A program made the translations under genes and the position numbers. DNA of 64,000 nucleotides from Rosa chinensis. Its lineage: Eukaryota; Streptophyta; Magnoliopsida; Rosales; Rosaceae. The notes beneath the pieces were generated by a model. It did not search any database. It had not been told where the DNA came from and worked only from the letters and a program-made list of their open reading frames with translations. The stretch is from positions 68,715,510 through 68,779,509 of the forward strand of contig NC_037093.1 of the NCBI RefSeq assembly GCF_002994745.2, given 5' to 3'. Of the stretch, positions 13,661 through 25,900 are shown one piece after another. The stretch's first letter is position 1, and every line of letters begins with the position of its first letter.

Positions 13661-13904
13661 AGGTTACAAACACCATCAAATCACTTAAGAGAAATTCTTA
13701 AGTAGAACAAATGTACCAGTTACATGGTACGCCCGCCCAATTATATTTCTTTATTTTTTAATTGTATTATGAAACTATCTATATTTAATTCAAATAAAAT
13801 ATCCAAAATATATCCTACATAGACACTAATCGACTAAACGTACTGCCACGTGATACGCATGCTCTACCTAAAAATCTATTATCACGTAATCATGGATTCA
13901 GAGT

Positions 13905-13950
13905 CATTGCCAAACAGGATAACAAACCATTGCCAAACAGGATTACAAAC
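13905..13950. repeat. 23-base tandem duplication
   Basis: Two adjacent 23-base copies starting CATTGCCAAACAGGAT differ at one position. It lies in the ERECTA upstream spacer with no gene nearby. Confidence 0.8.
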
Positions 13951-14318
13951 CATTACGTACAAAATAATTGGAGGACCATATTACAAAATCAACATTTCAA
14001 AAGATAAAATTATAAATAAACAAAGCATATGAAAACTGAAGCCTTGTCCCACATAAATTGGCTCTGGCAAAGATAAATGAAAAGGAAAGCGACCGCTTAT
14101 ATCACAATGGACATTTAGACAGAGGGGAAAGGGAAATCCAAATACTGAAAAAATATATAACAAGATAGAAAGTCCATAGAGCTGAGCTGAGCTGAGCAGT
14201 AGTAATGTTTTGCAGGTTTTCATTGCAGAGCTCTGGCATGTGGCCTTTTAACTTTATCCACCCAAATAATTTCTCATGTCTAGCACTCTAAAGCCTAGCT
14301 CTAGCTCTTACCACTCTC

Positions 14319-14334
14319 TGTGTGTGTGTGTGTG
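14319..14334. repeat. (TG)n microsatellite
   Basis: Eight TG units lie about 360 bases upstream of the ERECTA start codon, next to a CT-rich stretch. Confidence 0.8.
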
Positions 14335-14619
14335 AGACAGTGTGCCTCTCTCTCTCTAGTTGTTAACAGTTGTATTAGAGAGCCCAATGTGGCAGAGCGA
14401 TGTGATTGAACAAGCCCAGGCTTTAACTTAGAGAGGAGCTCGAATAAATATCAGTTACACCCAGTTAAGGCTTTCAATAAACAAAGACAAAGGAAGGAGC
14501 TTTTTCAAAAACCGAACATGGGTTCTCACACTCTTGAGACCGTTTCAGTGTAAGAAGAGAGAAACAGGGCATCTTTGTCTTTTGGGGGTGTACTTCTTTC
14601 TCTGTGTTTCAGACTAGTG

Positions 14620-14652
14620 GAAGAAGAAGAAGAAGAAGAAGAAGAAGAAGGA
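14620..14652. repeat. (GAA)n microsatellite in the probable ERECTA leader
   Basis: Eleven AAG/GAA triplets end about 40 bases before the ERECTA ATG. GA-rich leaders are common in plant genes; the number of units is probably polymorphic. Confidence 0.85.
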
Positions 14653-14668
14653 GTTTTTAATTTGTGAA

Positions 14669-14680
14669 ATGGGGTTTTAA
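14669..14680 (+). promoter_or_regulatory. Minimal upstream ORF just before ERECTA
   Basis: ATG-GGG-TTT-TAA encodes only three residues and stops 13 bases before the ERECTA start codon, in a different frame. If transcribed it would sit directly in the path of scanning ribosomes. The transcription start is not known from sequence alone. Confidence 0.45.
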
Positions 14681-14693
14681 TAGGAGGGAAGTT

Positions 14694-17600
14694 ATGGCAT
14701 TTCGGTTTGACTTGTTGCTGCTTCTGGGTTTGCTCGTTGGTGTGAGCTTTGGTAATGTGGATTCAGATGAAGGTGAGTTTCAGAATCTCTGGTGGTTTTT
14801 GCTCTGCTCTTGGTATCCAGAAAACTTGAGGGTGTATAAATCTTCAACCTTTAGCCAAACTAACTTGAGTGACTATAAGAACCTGGCTTCTATTTCTATA
14901 GAACAAAAAATTTCTGTGATTTAATGGGGTTGTGTTCTGTTTTTGGTTCCCAGAAAACCCGAGGGAGTGTAAAGTTTCAACCTTTAGCTTAACTAACTTG
15001 AGTGACTTGGTAGAGGTCTTCTATTTCATTAGAACATGGAATTTCTGTAGTTTAATGGGTTTTTAGTTTTGTTTAATGGGGTTTTATAGCTTTTGATTTG
15101 TGAGCCTGAAATGAAATTTTGATTATAATATGAAGGAGCAACACTGCTGGAGATAAAGAAGTCGTTTAGGGATGTGGACAATGTTCTATACGACTGGAGA
15201 GACTCACCGTCTTTAGACTATTGTGTTTGGAGAGGCGTCACATGTGACAATGTCACCTTCAATGTCATAGCCCTGTAAGCCGCTTTTCGTTTCTTATTTG
15301 GGGTTGACTTAAATTATTATGATTATTATAATTTTTCGAGACAATTTGATTCTTTTTGTTTCATTTTGGATTTGCTGTTTTGTGTTTGTTGTGTGCAGCA
15401 ATCTATCAGGTCTAAATCTTGATGGAGAAATCTCACCTGCAATAGGAAATCTCAAGGGCCTCCAGTCCATGTAAACACATTCTTTACCACAATTTCATGG
15501 TTTTTCATTTCTGGGTTTATTAAGGTTCTAGCTTTAACAGATGTGGCGGGTATTTAAGTAAAAGATTGATATTTGTTGTGTCTTATTTGATCAGTGATTT
15601 GAGAGGGAACCGACTTTCAGGCCAGATCCCAGATGAGATTGGTGACTGTTCGTCTCTGAGATACCTGTAATTTCTCTAACTGGATTAAGATTTGCTTAAG
15701 CTTATAATGATTTGTAGATACAGAAATGTAAGTAATCAATGACTGTGTGATCAGGGACCTGTCCTTCAATGAGATATATGGAGACATCCCATTTTCAATA
15801 TCCAAGTTGAAGCAACTGGAAAGCATGTAAGTTCTGGAAGATGCTTAATTTTATAGATAAAAGAACTCGTGTATATTTTATAATAGCCTGACTTTCTAAT
15901 TGGACTTCCAGAATGTTGAAAAATAATCAGTTGATTGGACCACTCCCTTCAACACTGTCCCAGATTCCGAACCTGAAGATGTTGTAAGTTCTTTTTCTCA
16001 TCTCCATTCAGAATTTTAAACTTAATAAACATAATAAATTAATTAAGTTTATTTACCATTGATCAAATTTCTGTTGATATGGTTACTTGTTCTAGAGACC
16101 TAGCCCAGAATAATCTCAGTGGGGAAATACCAAGGCTTATTTACTGGAATGAAGTTCTACAATATCTGTGAGTAAACTGATAGTTCGCGATTCCAAATCT
16201 TACTCTTCATGTTAATGTTATTTCATCTTTGACTTTAATTTCATTTCCTATTCATTGTAGTGGTTTGCGAGGAAACAATTTAGTTGGGAAACTTTCTCCA
16301 GATATGTGCCAGTTAACTGGGTTATGGTATTTGTAAGTGGACTTTTAACCTCTTCAATCATGTCTCGAACAATTTTACATTCTCCAACCAGTGTAACAAT
16401 CTTCTCTACTATGCTCCAGTGATGTGCGAAACAACAGTTTGACCGGTAGTATTCCTCAAAATATAGGGAACTGCACTGCCTTCCAAGTCTTGTACGTATT
16501 TCATCCAACTTGTGAGGTGAAATATATAGTAATGCCTTGCTAGGATAATTGACATATGTCTTGCATATTTTTAATGGCAGGGACCTGTCCTATAACCAGC
16601 TAACTGGAGAGATTCCTTTCAACATTGGGTTCCTGCAAGTAGCCACCTTGTATGTACTTTCAATTCCTTTGACATTGTCGTCATCTTGTTTTGTCATCAT
16701 AAATATTAGGTTATTGATTTGTTAAATATTATCTTCTTTTTTTATTGCAAGATCATTGCAGGGTAATCAACTTTCTGGGCCTATCCCTTCCGTTATTGGC
16801 CTGATGCAGGCACTCGCTGTATTGTAAGTCTTTTAATTGTATCTTTCTGAAGTTCATACTCTTTCGATGTTTCATCTCTTCTGTGTCTTATATTCCTTGG
16901 CTCCAATCCAGAGATTTGAGTGGCAACATGCTAAGTGGACCGATTCCTCCTATTCTGGGGAATTTGACTTATACAGAGAAATTGTAAGTATTACAGTATA
17001 GGAAACATAAACTTTGTTACAAATAGTTATAAACTATATGAGTGCATGGCTTTGTAATACTACGATCATAGACATACATCTAATTTGCAACAGATCCTCG
17101 GAAAGCGACTATAATTTGTATTATGTATGGAGAGTATAAGTTATTTAAAGGTATATGTAATTTATACATGTATCAGAGACCTACATCAAGCATCCAACAT
17201 CATCATTTTACTTCTGAATTGGCTTGCCTGGCCAGACCAGATTAGTTGTTTTTTAGTGCTTAGGCTTCGGTCCTCATTAAAACTGAAAAGAAATGATGAT
17301 AGGAAACTTGACAAAATTTCTAAACAATGCAATGTGCTTTTGTATGCAATATACAGACTGAATATCTTGATTGTATAGGTACTTGCATGCCAACAAGCTT
17401 ACAGGATCAATTCCCCCAGAGCTCGGACAAATGGCACAGCTTCATTATTTGTATGAGACTTTCCCACTTTCTTTTACTTTTTCAAAATCAATTTTTCCCT
17501 CGTATGTTTTGACGACTACATATGCATCTAAATTCGAAGTTGGAACATCTTTGTTTTGATTTATTCATGTGATGTGGATATAGTGCCACTTGTTGTACAC

Positions 17601-20600
17601 CATTAAATTTTTTTCTGATTTTCAGTACCTCTCTAAGTTTTGCTTCTGTGTTTGCAGGGTGTTGAATGATAACCATCTTACTGGCCAAATTCCACCTGAA
17701 CTTGGGAAGCTTACCAACTTGTTTGACCTGTAGGTTTTCTTGCCATGATTTTTTAAATTCAGAATGGTGTTGCGTGTTTGAAGTTTTAAGTTGCTTAATT
17801 AATATTCTCGCAGAAATGTTGCTAACAACAATCTTCAAGGGCCCATCCCTGATAATATTAGCTCATGTACAAATCTCAACACCCTGTAAGCATATAACCT
17901 CAACTATTACATTGTTTTATAAACCTAGTTCAAGGTGGTTATGCCTAATTGATGTATGTATCAGCAATGTGCATGGGAACAAATTGAATGGAACCATCCC
18001 GCCTGCTCTCCAGAGGCTGGAGAGTATGACTTATCTGTAAGTTTCACCAATCTCTTTGTGAAAATTGGTTTAAGGTTGAAATATTATACGTTGTTTTCTA
18101 CCATCTTTTATGTTCGTCATGGACATGTTATTGGCCAGATAGTGGGCAGCAAGGTTTCTGTCATTAACAAAAATAATTCTTTTTCTCTCAGAAATCTGTC
18201 CTCCAACAATCTTCGTGGCTCAATACCAATTGAGCTATCTCGGATTGGCAATTTGGATACTTTGTAAGTATAAATCATTCTAGTTTATTCCTCTTCTGTT
18301 GCTTTCTCTAAGTATATGTTTTCATGTTTTTGCACAGGGATCTTTCTAATAACAAGTTTACTGGATCCATACCTTCTTCGCTTGGTGATTTGGAACATCT
18401 TCTTAAGCTGTGAGTTCAACTGCTTCATTTTTTACATCCATGGTTTTTGTTGTTTTTCTGTTCTCCTGACACCTGCTTTACTGTGCTAGGAATTTGAGTA
18501 GAAATCATATGACAGGATTTATTCCAGCAGAGTTTGGTAATCTAAGGAGTGTTGTGGACATGTAAGTGCTTGTTATAGTTCTTTTTAATGAATTAAATGG
18601 ATACTATTTTCTTCTGTCTTTTGTGCGTGTGTGTGTTATTTCTTTTCCTAATCGTAGACATGTTTTGCAGAGATCTTTCAAATAATCGGCTCACAGGAAT
18701 GATTCCTCAGGAGCTCAGTCAGCTGCAGAATTTGTTCTCACTGTAAGTGCCCATGTCTGTTGTCATAAGTTTAGGATGTTTAAGTACTGAAACTTGATGT
18801 TTTCAGTTTTGATATTGTTATCATTTGTGAAAATTTTTACAGGAGGCTAGAGCACAACAATATATCAGGGGAAGTGGTGTCTTTGATCAATTGCCTCAGT
18901 CTTGCAGTGCTGTGAGTTAATTTTTATAGTATATTCTGATTTCATATTTTATGTAGCGCAGTCTGATGTAAGATTGCCCATATATTATTCAATTTCACTA
19001 ATATGAAATTGAATCCTTGCAGAAATGTGTCTTATAACAACCTGGCGGGAGATATTCCCACATCCAATAACTTCTCAAGGTTTTCATCCGACAGGTTAGA
19101 GAATCTGATGTATTTCCTAAGCTTCTAAAAGATTTAGCTGCACATTGATGGTTCAGCTTACTTCATTGATGTCCACAAGATGTTATCACAACTCCTTTTT
19201 CATGCTTTTTTTTTTTTGCTAATGAAACCTTTTGTTTGCAGCTTTGTTGGAAATCCTGATCTTTGTGGCTATTGGCTCAATTCTCCGTGTCATGAGTCCC
19301 GTCCAACAGAGAGAGGTAAATATAATTATCAATGAAGCCAGTTATTTGCCATCATCTTTTGCTTATCCTGCGAGTATCAAATGCAACCAATATGGTGGCC
19401 ATAATTTGACAAGGCAGACTACATATATTTTATCTTGGAGAGTTATCATTTGTCATCCCGTCAATTTCTTCTCTGCAGTTGCATTATCTAAAGCAGCTAT
19501 CCTGGGAATTGCTCTTGGTGCCCTTGTGATTCTTCTCATGATCCTTATTGCCGCCTGCCGCCCTTACCATCCAACTCCTTTTCCTGACGGTACACTTGAC
19601 AAACCAGGTACTCTTTTTTATAATTGTTCTGCAACTTCTTGATGCTTAAATTAGACGCCGGGTAATTTCTGACAGTATCGTTGAACATTCAAGTTCAGTT
19701 TAAGAATATATTTTAGTAAGTTGACTAGACTTAAAATGAAACGCACCCAATTGATGTGACATTTTGAGAGGAAAACTAAGTTGGCTAAATGACAACAAGG
19801 GCGATTAGACTAATTACTATGTCTATTAGAATTTCCTGGTAATCAAGTAATAGTAAAGAAGCCATATGGTGTGTCTGACTAAATTATTTTTACTAGCTTA
19901 CATTATTGTTTATAGCTGTTTTTGTTCATTGCCTTCTTAAGTTTAGCTTTAGTGGAAAATGACTGGCTAATCATTTTCATATTGTGTACTAGCAGTTAAT
20001 TACTCAACACCAAAGCTAGTGATTCTTAACATGAATATGGCACTTCATGTGTATGAGGATATCATGAGGATGACTGAAAACTTGAGTGAGAAGTATATAA
20101 TTGGTTATGGCGCATCAAGCACGGTATACAAATGTGTTCTTAAGAATTGTAAGCCAGTGGCGATCAAGAGACTCTACTCTCATTATCCACAGTGCTTGAA
20201 GGAATTTGAGACAGAACTTGGAACAGTTGGCAGCATCAAGCATCGAAATCTAGTCAGCCTCCAAGGATACTCCTTGTCTTCTTCTGGAAACCTTCTCTTT
20301 TATGATTACATGGAAAATGGCAGTCTCTGGGATCTCCTTCATGGTAAGTCAATATGTTCCTAATATTGCGATTATTTTAATTATTAGTCATGCAACTCTT
20401 TCTATGTGTCGTCTTACTAGTTGGGTTATTAGAGTCAGGACATCTACGATCTTATGTTTAAGGAGTATCCTTCAGGAACATAATTCATATAATAGCAGAA
20501 TGCTGTTAGCAGTACAAGGTGATTTACTTGTATTTATTTTGCTAGGCCCAACTACCAAGAAGAAGAAGCTTGACTGGGAAACTCGTATCCAGATAGCACT

Positions 20601-21388
20601 CGGAGCAGCCCAAGGGCTTGCCTATCTCCATCATGATTGTAGTCCACGTATCATACACAGGGATGTGAAGTCGTCTAACATTCTGTTGGACAAGGATTTC
20701 GAGGCTCATTTAACTGATTTTGGTATTGCCAAGAGCTTATGCACGTCAAAGACCCATACATCTACTTGCGTAATGGGCACCATTGGCTACATAGACCCTG
20801 AGTATGCTCGAACTTCCCGCCTCACTGAGAAGTCGGACGTTTATAGTTATGGAATTGTCCTGCTGGAGTTGCTAACAGGAAGGAAGGCTGTAGACAATGA
20901 AGGCAATCTCCATCAATTGGTAAGTCTCCATTTGTTCCTTTTCAATGTTTACAATGCTAAACAAATGTTGAATCACCCAGTTCCTCACATAGTGCTTCAC
21001 ATTTGTCTCTCAGATCTTATCAAAGACAGCGAACAATGCTGTGATGGAAACTGTTGATCCAGAGATCATGGCCACATGCGTGGACCTTGGAGCTGTGAAG
21101 AAGGTTTTTCAGCTTGCACTCCTATGCACAAAGAGGCAGCCAACAGACCGGCCAACTATGCATGAAATAACACGAGTTTTGGGTAGTCTTGTGCCATCAC
21201 CTACACTGCCGAAACAAGCAACCCTCAATCCTCCATCCACTACACTCTCATCTGTGAAAGCGCCGTGCTACATGGATGAGTATGCAAACCTCAAAACCCC
21301 ACACATGCTCAATTGCCCATCTATGAGTACCTCAGACGCCCAGCTCTTTCTCAAGTTTGGAGAGGTAATTTCTCAGAACAGTGAGTGA
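14694..21388 (+). CDS. ER: LRR receptor-like Ser/Thr kinase ERECTA
   Basis: Twenty-seven exons sum to 2952 bases, or 983 residues, close to the length of Arabidopsis ERECTA. After a signal peptide and an N-terminal cap ([14 protein letters not shown]), about 20 leucine-rich repeats are encoded by a run of 72- or 69-base exons (15399-15470 to 19023-19094), each splitting the same codon phase. A transmembrane helix covers about 581-603. The kinase domain has the Gly loop GYGASSTV (655-662), Lys676, HRD (772-774) and DFG (792-794), and the C terminus is [10 protein letters not shown]. Kinase exons are 19996-20343, 20546-20919 and 21014-21388. Known role: plasma-membrane receptor for EPF/EPFL peptides with TMM and SERK co-receptors, controlling organ growth, inflorescence shape and stomatal patterning. 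The whole length matches ERECTA better than ERL1/2. One oddity is Cys809 in the activation loop where Arabidopsis has Tyr. Confidence 0.97.
14800..15060. repeat. Tandem duplication of about 130 bases in ERECTA intron 1
   Basis: Two diverged copies (about 14800-14931 and 14932-15060) share CCAGAAAAC, TCAACCTTTAGC, AACTAACTTGAGTGACT and TTTCTGT in the same order and spacing. The first intron of ERECTA therefore carries a local segmental duplication. Confidence 0.75.
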
Positions 21389-22977
21389 AGAATCATTGGG
21401 AAGAATAGTAATGCTATTGATTATTTGACTTTTCAATATGGTAAGTAGTGGTAGAGCTGAAGGTTCAATTTATTGCAAATGTGTACAAAAGATCTGGGTT
21501 CATCAGTTATTAATGTAGGCGGAAAGAAGTAAAAAGATGGACAAGTTTTACTAATAGATTTATTTCTAAAATGCTTTAACTAGTTCGCTCTGGCATTATA
21601 ATTTTTAATACTCCGGAGCACTATATGACATGACACCCGCATGGTTTATCACTTACGTGGTGCGGGTTAAACCATGCAGTAACTTTCTTTTGTATTGTTG
21701 GGTTGGGTACACAGTCCTGGTGGGGTTACAGTCTACAGAGTCAGGGTTCAGGCTGGAGAGTGCATTATTTGCATGACCAGCAATAATGCACTGTGAAGAA
21801 GCAATAATGCACTGTGGAGCCTTTCATGGCTGGACCATTTCTGTGTCAGTCTGAAGGGGAGAGATTGAGATTGCTTTTCTCCATCATCATCATTGATGCA
21901 AATGGGTTTTGCTAGGCTGCATTTAAACCATTATGTTTTTGAATTTCAGTTCTGTGCCTTGTATGCGGTGCCCATTATGCCGTTTGGGCTTGCATCATAT
22001 AACCTCCAAGGCCTTTTCCTTTTTCTTCTTTATGGCGGAACGAGGCCCATAGTCGTTTTGGCTTCTTCTATCGTCACACATCGTTGGTGGATAGACAGAA
22101 TGACCTCCAAACCAGAACCACATTTAATAATCAGAAGAAGACTCTTTCTGATGTAGAATGCAACTATGTATCTGCCAAGAGAAAACTTGAGTGTCACCCG
22201 TTGCACCTAACAAGGCAACAATTCTCATCGTCATTTTCATTGAAAAAGAAAGAGCCATTTCGACAGTCCCATTAAACAGTACTATGCGCTAGTAACAATT
22301 CTCTCAAAAATTGGTAACTCCGAAAACACTGTCATCTCCAATGTACAATCGGCAGCAACGACTTTATACAAACAAAAATGCTCTATCAAATTTCTTTTTT
22401 TCTTGTTGTTGCCAATGGGAATTTTCTCAAAGTTTCCTCTTTAGATGGAACCCCATAATGACGTGCGAAAGAGGTAATAAATAGGAAACAAAAAAATTAC
22501 TAAATCCAGCAGACAATGCGAATCTGTACGTTACAAGATTCAAACCCTTCTTCGAACAAATACAAAAAAAGTAGAGTAAAAACGGAAATTTCGTAACGTT
22601 CTCCGTTCTAGTAAGTTCTAAGTTAGGTCAGCGCGGCCAAAACTCGCACGTGCCTTGTGGTAGTGGTTTAGCTGCCCAAACAAAATGAACCGCCATTCAT
22701 ATTGAAAACCCTCTCTCTCACTCTCTGGGCGACTATCCCTGGTGACGTGTCCAGTACACTTTCAAAGTGCTGCTTCGCCATTTTGGACTCTCCTACTCTC
22801 CACCTGTTAGGGCGGGAACCCAAAATTTTTCACCCAAAAACCTCATTTCCCTTCTCTCTCTTCCCTCTCGCCTTTTGTCTTTCTCTCCTTTCTTTGTTTG
22901 TTTGGCCCTCGATTTTTGGCTTCTTCAACCTCGAGAACTCTAGGGTTTTCTCGTTCGGTCCTCTCCGGGAGTCCGCA
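21389..22977. other. ERECTA 3' region and XI-I promoter region
   Basis: I see no gene. A short direct repeat, GCAATAATGCACTGTG, occurs twice near 21780 and 21800. From about 22700 to the myosin start the sequence is C/T-rich, as expected for a plant 5' leader. An open frame that starts near 22702 and runs into myosin exon 1 has no support as coding sequence upstream of 22978. Confidence 0.5.
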
Positions 22978-25900
22978 ATGAGTCTCCGGAAGGGCGCCAA
23001 GGTCTGGCTCGAGGACCGCGATTCGGCGTGGGTGCCGGCCGAGGTCGCCGACTTCAAAGGCAAGCAAGTCCAGCTCGTCGCCGCCTCCGGGAAGAAGGTC
23101 CGGATTTTTTTTTTTTTTGCGTGATTTGTGGAATTGCGGTGTTGACTTGTGAGGTTCTGACTCTGTGTGTGTGTGTGTGTCTAGGTTTTGGCTTCGCCGG
23201 AGAAGCTGTTTCCGAGGGACGCCGACGAGGACGAGCATGGGGGAGTGGATGACATGACCAAATTGACGTATTTGAACGAGCCGGGAGTGCTTTACAATCT
23301 TCGGAGGAGATATGCTCTCAATGATATATATGTGAGTGAAATTTCTTCATCAATGTAGTGCTACTGGTAGTTAATCAAAGGGCTTTTTGAATTTCTTTCT
23401 TGATTGTGGTTAATTCGGTACTAATTTATGATTTCTGGGCTTACTACTTGGTGGAGTGATGGAATCCATGTCCCAATTTCCATGTTAGTCGAGTATTGTA
23501 ACTAAATGGTACTGTTAAAGTGACAGTGTTTAAGTTTCCTGTCTTAGTTGACAGTGTTTAGTTGCTTGTCAAATGCATTATTAATTGCTTCGCGATGGTT
23601 TACACTTGGCAAGCTACTGGTTCTTGTTTAACCCTAGATAAGACTAAGATAATGCTTTCAATCTCATGCATTCTATAAAATGTTAAAGGTATTCCAAATA
23701 AGGGCTTGAGTTCACCCTTTGAGAGTTGACAGGGTTTAATTTGACTGCTTAAATGTACAGGCAAGCACGTGTAATGAGTGTGTATAAGACTTGATAATTA
23801 ACATCCCTTATTTGACTTCTTTGTTTTGGGTTGGGGGTGGGTTAGGATAAAGACGTAGTATTATTATTCGATGCGGAAAGGGCCATATACATAATGTTCA
23901 TTCATTATTTCAAATGAGATACTATACCATAACGGTTCTTTTTATGTTTCTATTTTAGGAAATGCATTCATATAACCTTTTTTCTCTTTTTCGGGATTGC
24001 AGTGACACTCAACATGAATTGTTTTCTTTTGTCGTTAGACATATACAGGGAGCATTTTGATTGCAGTTAATCCATTCACTAAGCTTCCCCATCTATACAA
24101 TGTACATATGATGGAGCAATATAGGGGAGCTCCTTTTGGCGAGCTAAGTCCCCATGTTTTTGCTGTGGCTGATGCATCTTATAGGTGTGCTAACTTTTTC
24201 TTCTTATATGAAAATTGACTGCTGACCTATGTTACGTTGCCATTACATTTAATGACTTAAGCTAGCTTCTTTATAATCCAGAGCAATGACGACTGAGGGT
24301 CGAAGCCAATCAATACTTGTCAGTGGTGAAAGTGGAGCTGGGAAAACAGAGACGACAAAACTGATTATGCAGTATCTTACTTATGTAGGAGGCCGAGCTG
24401 CTAGTGATGAGAGAACTGTTGAGCAACAAGTTCTTGAAGTAAGATTTCACATTGATTCAAACAGGTTTACTTTACCAACTATTTGCAATCTGGACAAGAC
24501 TATGCATAATTTTTTATTCTGTCGTAGATAATGGTTTTTCATATTTGCCACTGAATTTTGGCAAAGAAGGTAGGGTTGAGGTATATGGATTCTCTTTTTC
24601 AGTTTGGACTTGGGGGGTCTTCTGGTTGGCCTGAAGCCTAGGAAAAGGAGATGATATTTACCTGTACTGAGAAGTTCAATTACCATGGTGTTCTAATAAT
24701 TTTTTTTTCCCCATCTTGTTGTTGTTATTGTGTCACTGATTTTATTTTATGCATGGTTCAGTCAAATCCCCTGCTGGAGGCTTTTGGGAATGCGAGGACT
24801 GTTAGAAATGACAATTCAAGGTGCGGTATATGCTAGTTCTTATCCCACACTCTCGCTAATTTGATTATGCAGAAGCTAGAAATTGCTTGTTACTGTTCAG
24901 TGTTATGTTTTAGCTAGAATGCTAGTATGAAGGGAGATGATATAGATTGTCCTTACCCAAACCTTTCTGCCCTCTTGTTATAATGATATTATGTCATCAT
25001 AAGAACTTCTTGTTTATTGCATTTGAATGAACTACAATAAGGTTGTTATAGTCTGTAGAGTTATTCTTGCAGCTTTATATCATGCATTTTTCTGTTGGAT
25101 TTATTCAATGTTACTAATATTTAAACTAAAATTAGTTTTATTTGCATTTTCATACTTCTACGAGCAGTCGTTTTGGCAAGTTTGTTGAGATTCAGTTCGA
25201 TGCAAACGGGAGAATATCTGGAGCTGCAATTAGAACTTACCTGTTGGAAAGATCCCGTGTTGTGCAGATAACAGACCCTGAAAGGAATTACCACTGTTTT
25301 TACCAATTGTGCGCATCTGGAAAGGTACTCTCTATCATGTGTGGATGGATTTTTCTCATGATTACCATTGTACATAACAGTATCTAAGCATCTATGTTCA
25401 TGTATCTGTTTACATTGTGTCTATATACGCATGCATGCATTTATTAGCACTTTTAAGGACTATGGTGCTAATGTTCCTTGCCCCTCAGGTTGTTTCAAGT
25501 TGTTCATGTGTTTGCTTATGTCTGTGTCCATGTACATGACGATAGGTCTTGAATTTATCTTCAAGCTTATATTGTTCATTGGTTGTCTTATTTGTCTAGG
25601 ATGCAGAAAAGTACAAGTTAGGCCATCCAAGCCACTTTCACTACCTGAATCAAAGCAAGACATATGAACTGGATGGAGTGAGCAATGCGGAAGAATATAT
25701 GAAGACAAGAACAGCAATGGATATTGTTGGCATCAGCCACGAAGAGCAGGTTTATAAACACTGTCCAAGAGGATGGCTTTTTAAAATGAACAGTTTGATT
25801 TTCCCCCTTTTGATAGTTTGTTCGTGGATGTTAATGTAAATCATATGTTTTATTTTTATCCAATCAATAGGAAGCAATATTTCGCACCTTGGCTGCAATT

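Larger units (their letters stand above)
8810..14693. other. 5.9 kb intergenic region upstream of ERECTA
   Basis: I recognise no protein-coding gene here. About 9500-9900 is a plus-oriented G/T-rich stretch with AGGGTTTC that resembles the leaders of the retroposon-like units elsewhere in the window, but it has no tail or duplication. A perfect G-box core (CACGTG) lies at 10929-10934. Degenerate repeats fill about 12808-13137, followed by a GC-rich antisense stretch to about 13660. The last several hundred bases contain CT, TG and GAA microsatellites and are the likely ERECTA promoter and 5' leader. Confidence 0.5.

Noticed and set aside
22702..23124. A 140-residue open frame running into myosin exon 1.
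   Set aside because: The ATG at 22978 begins the conserved N terminus; upstream sequence is C/T-rich leader, and the 3' part reads into intron 1.
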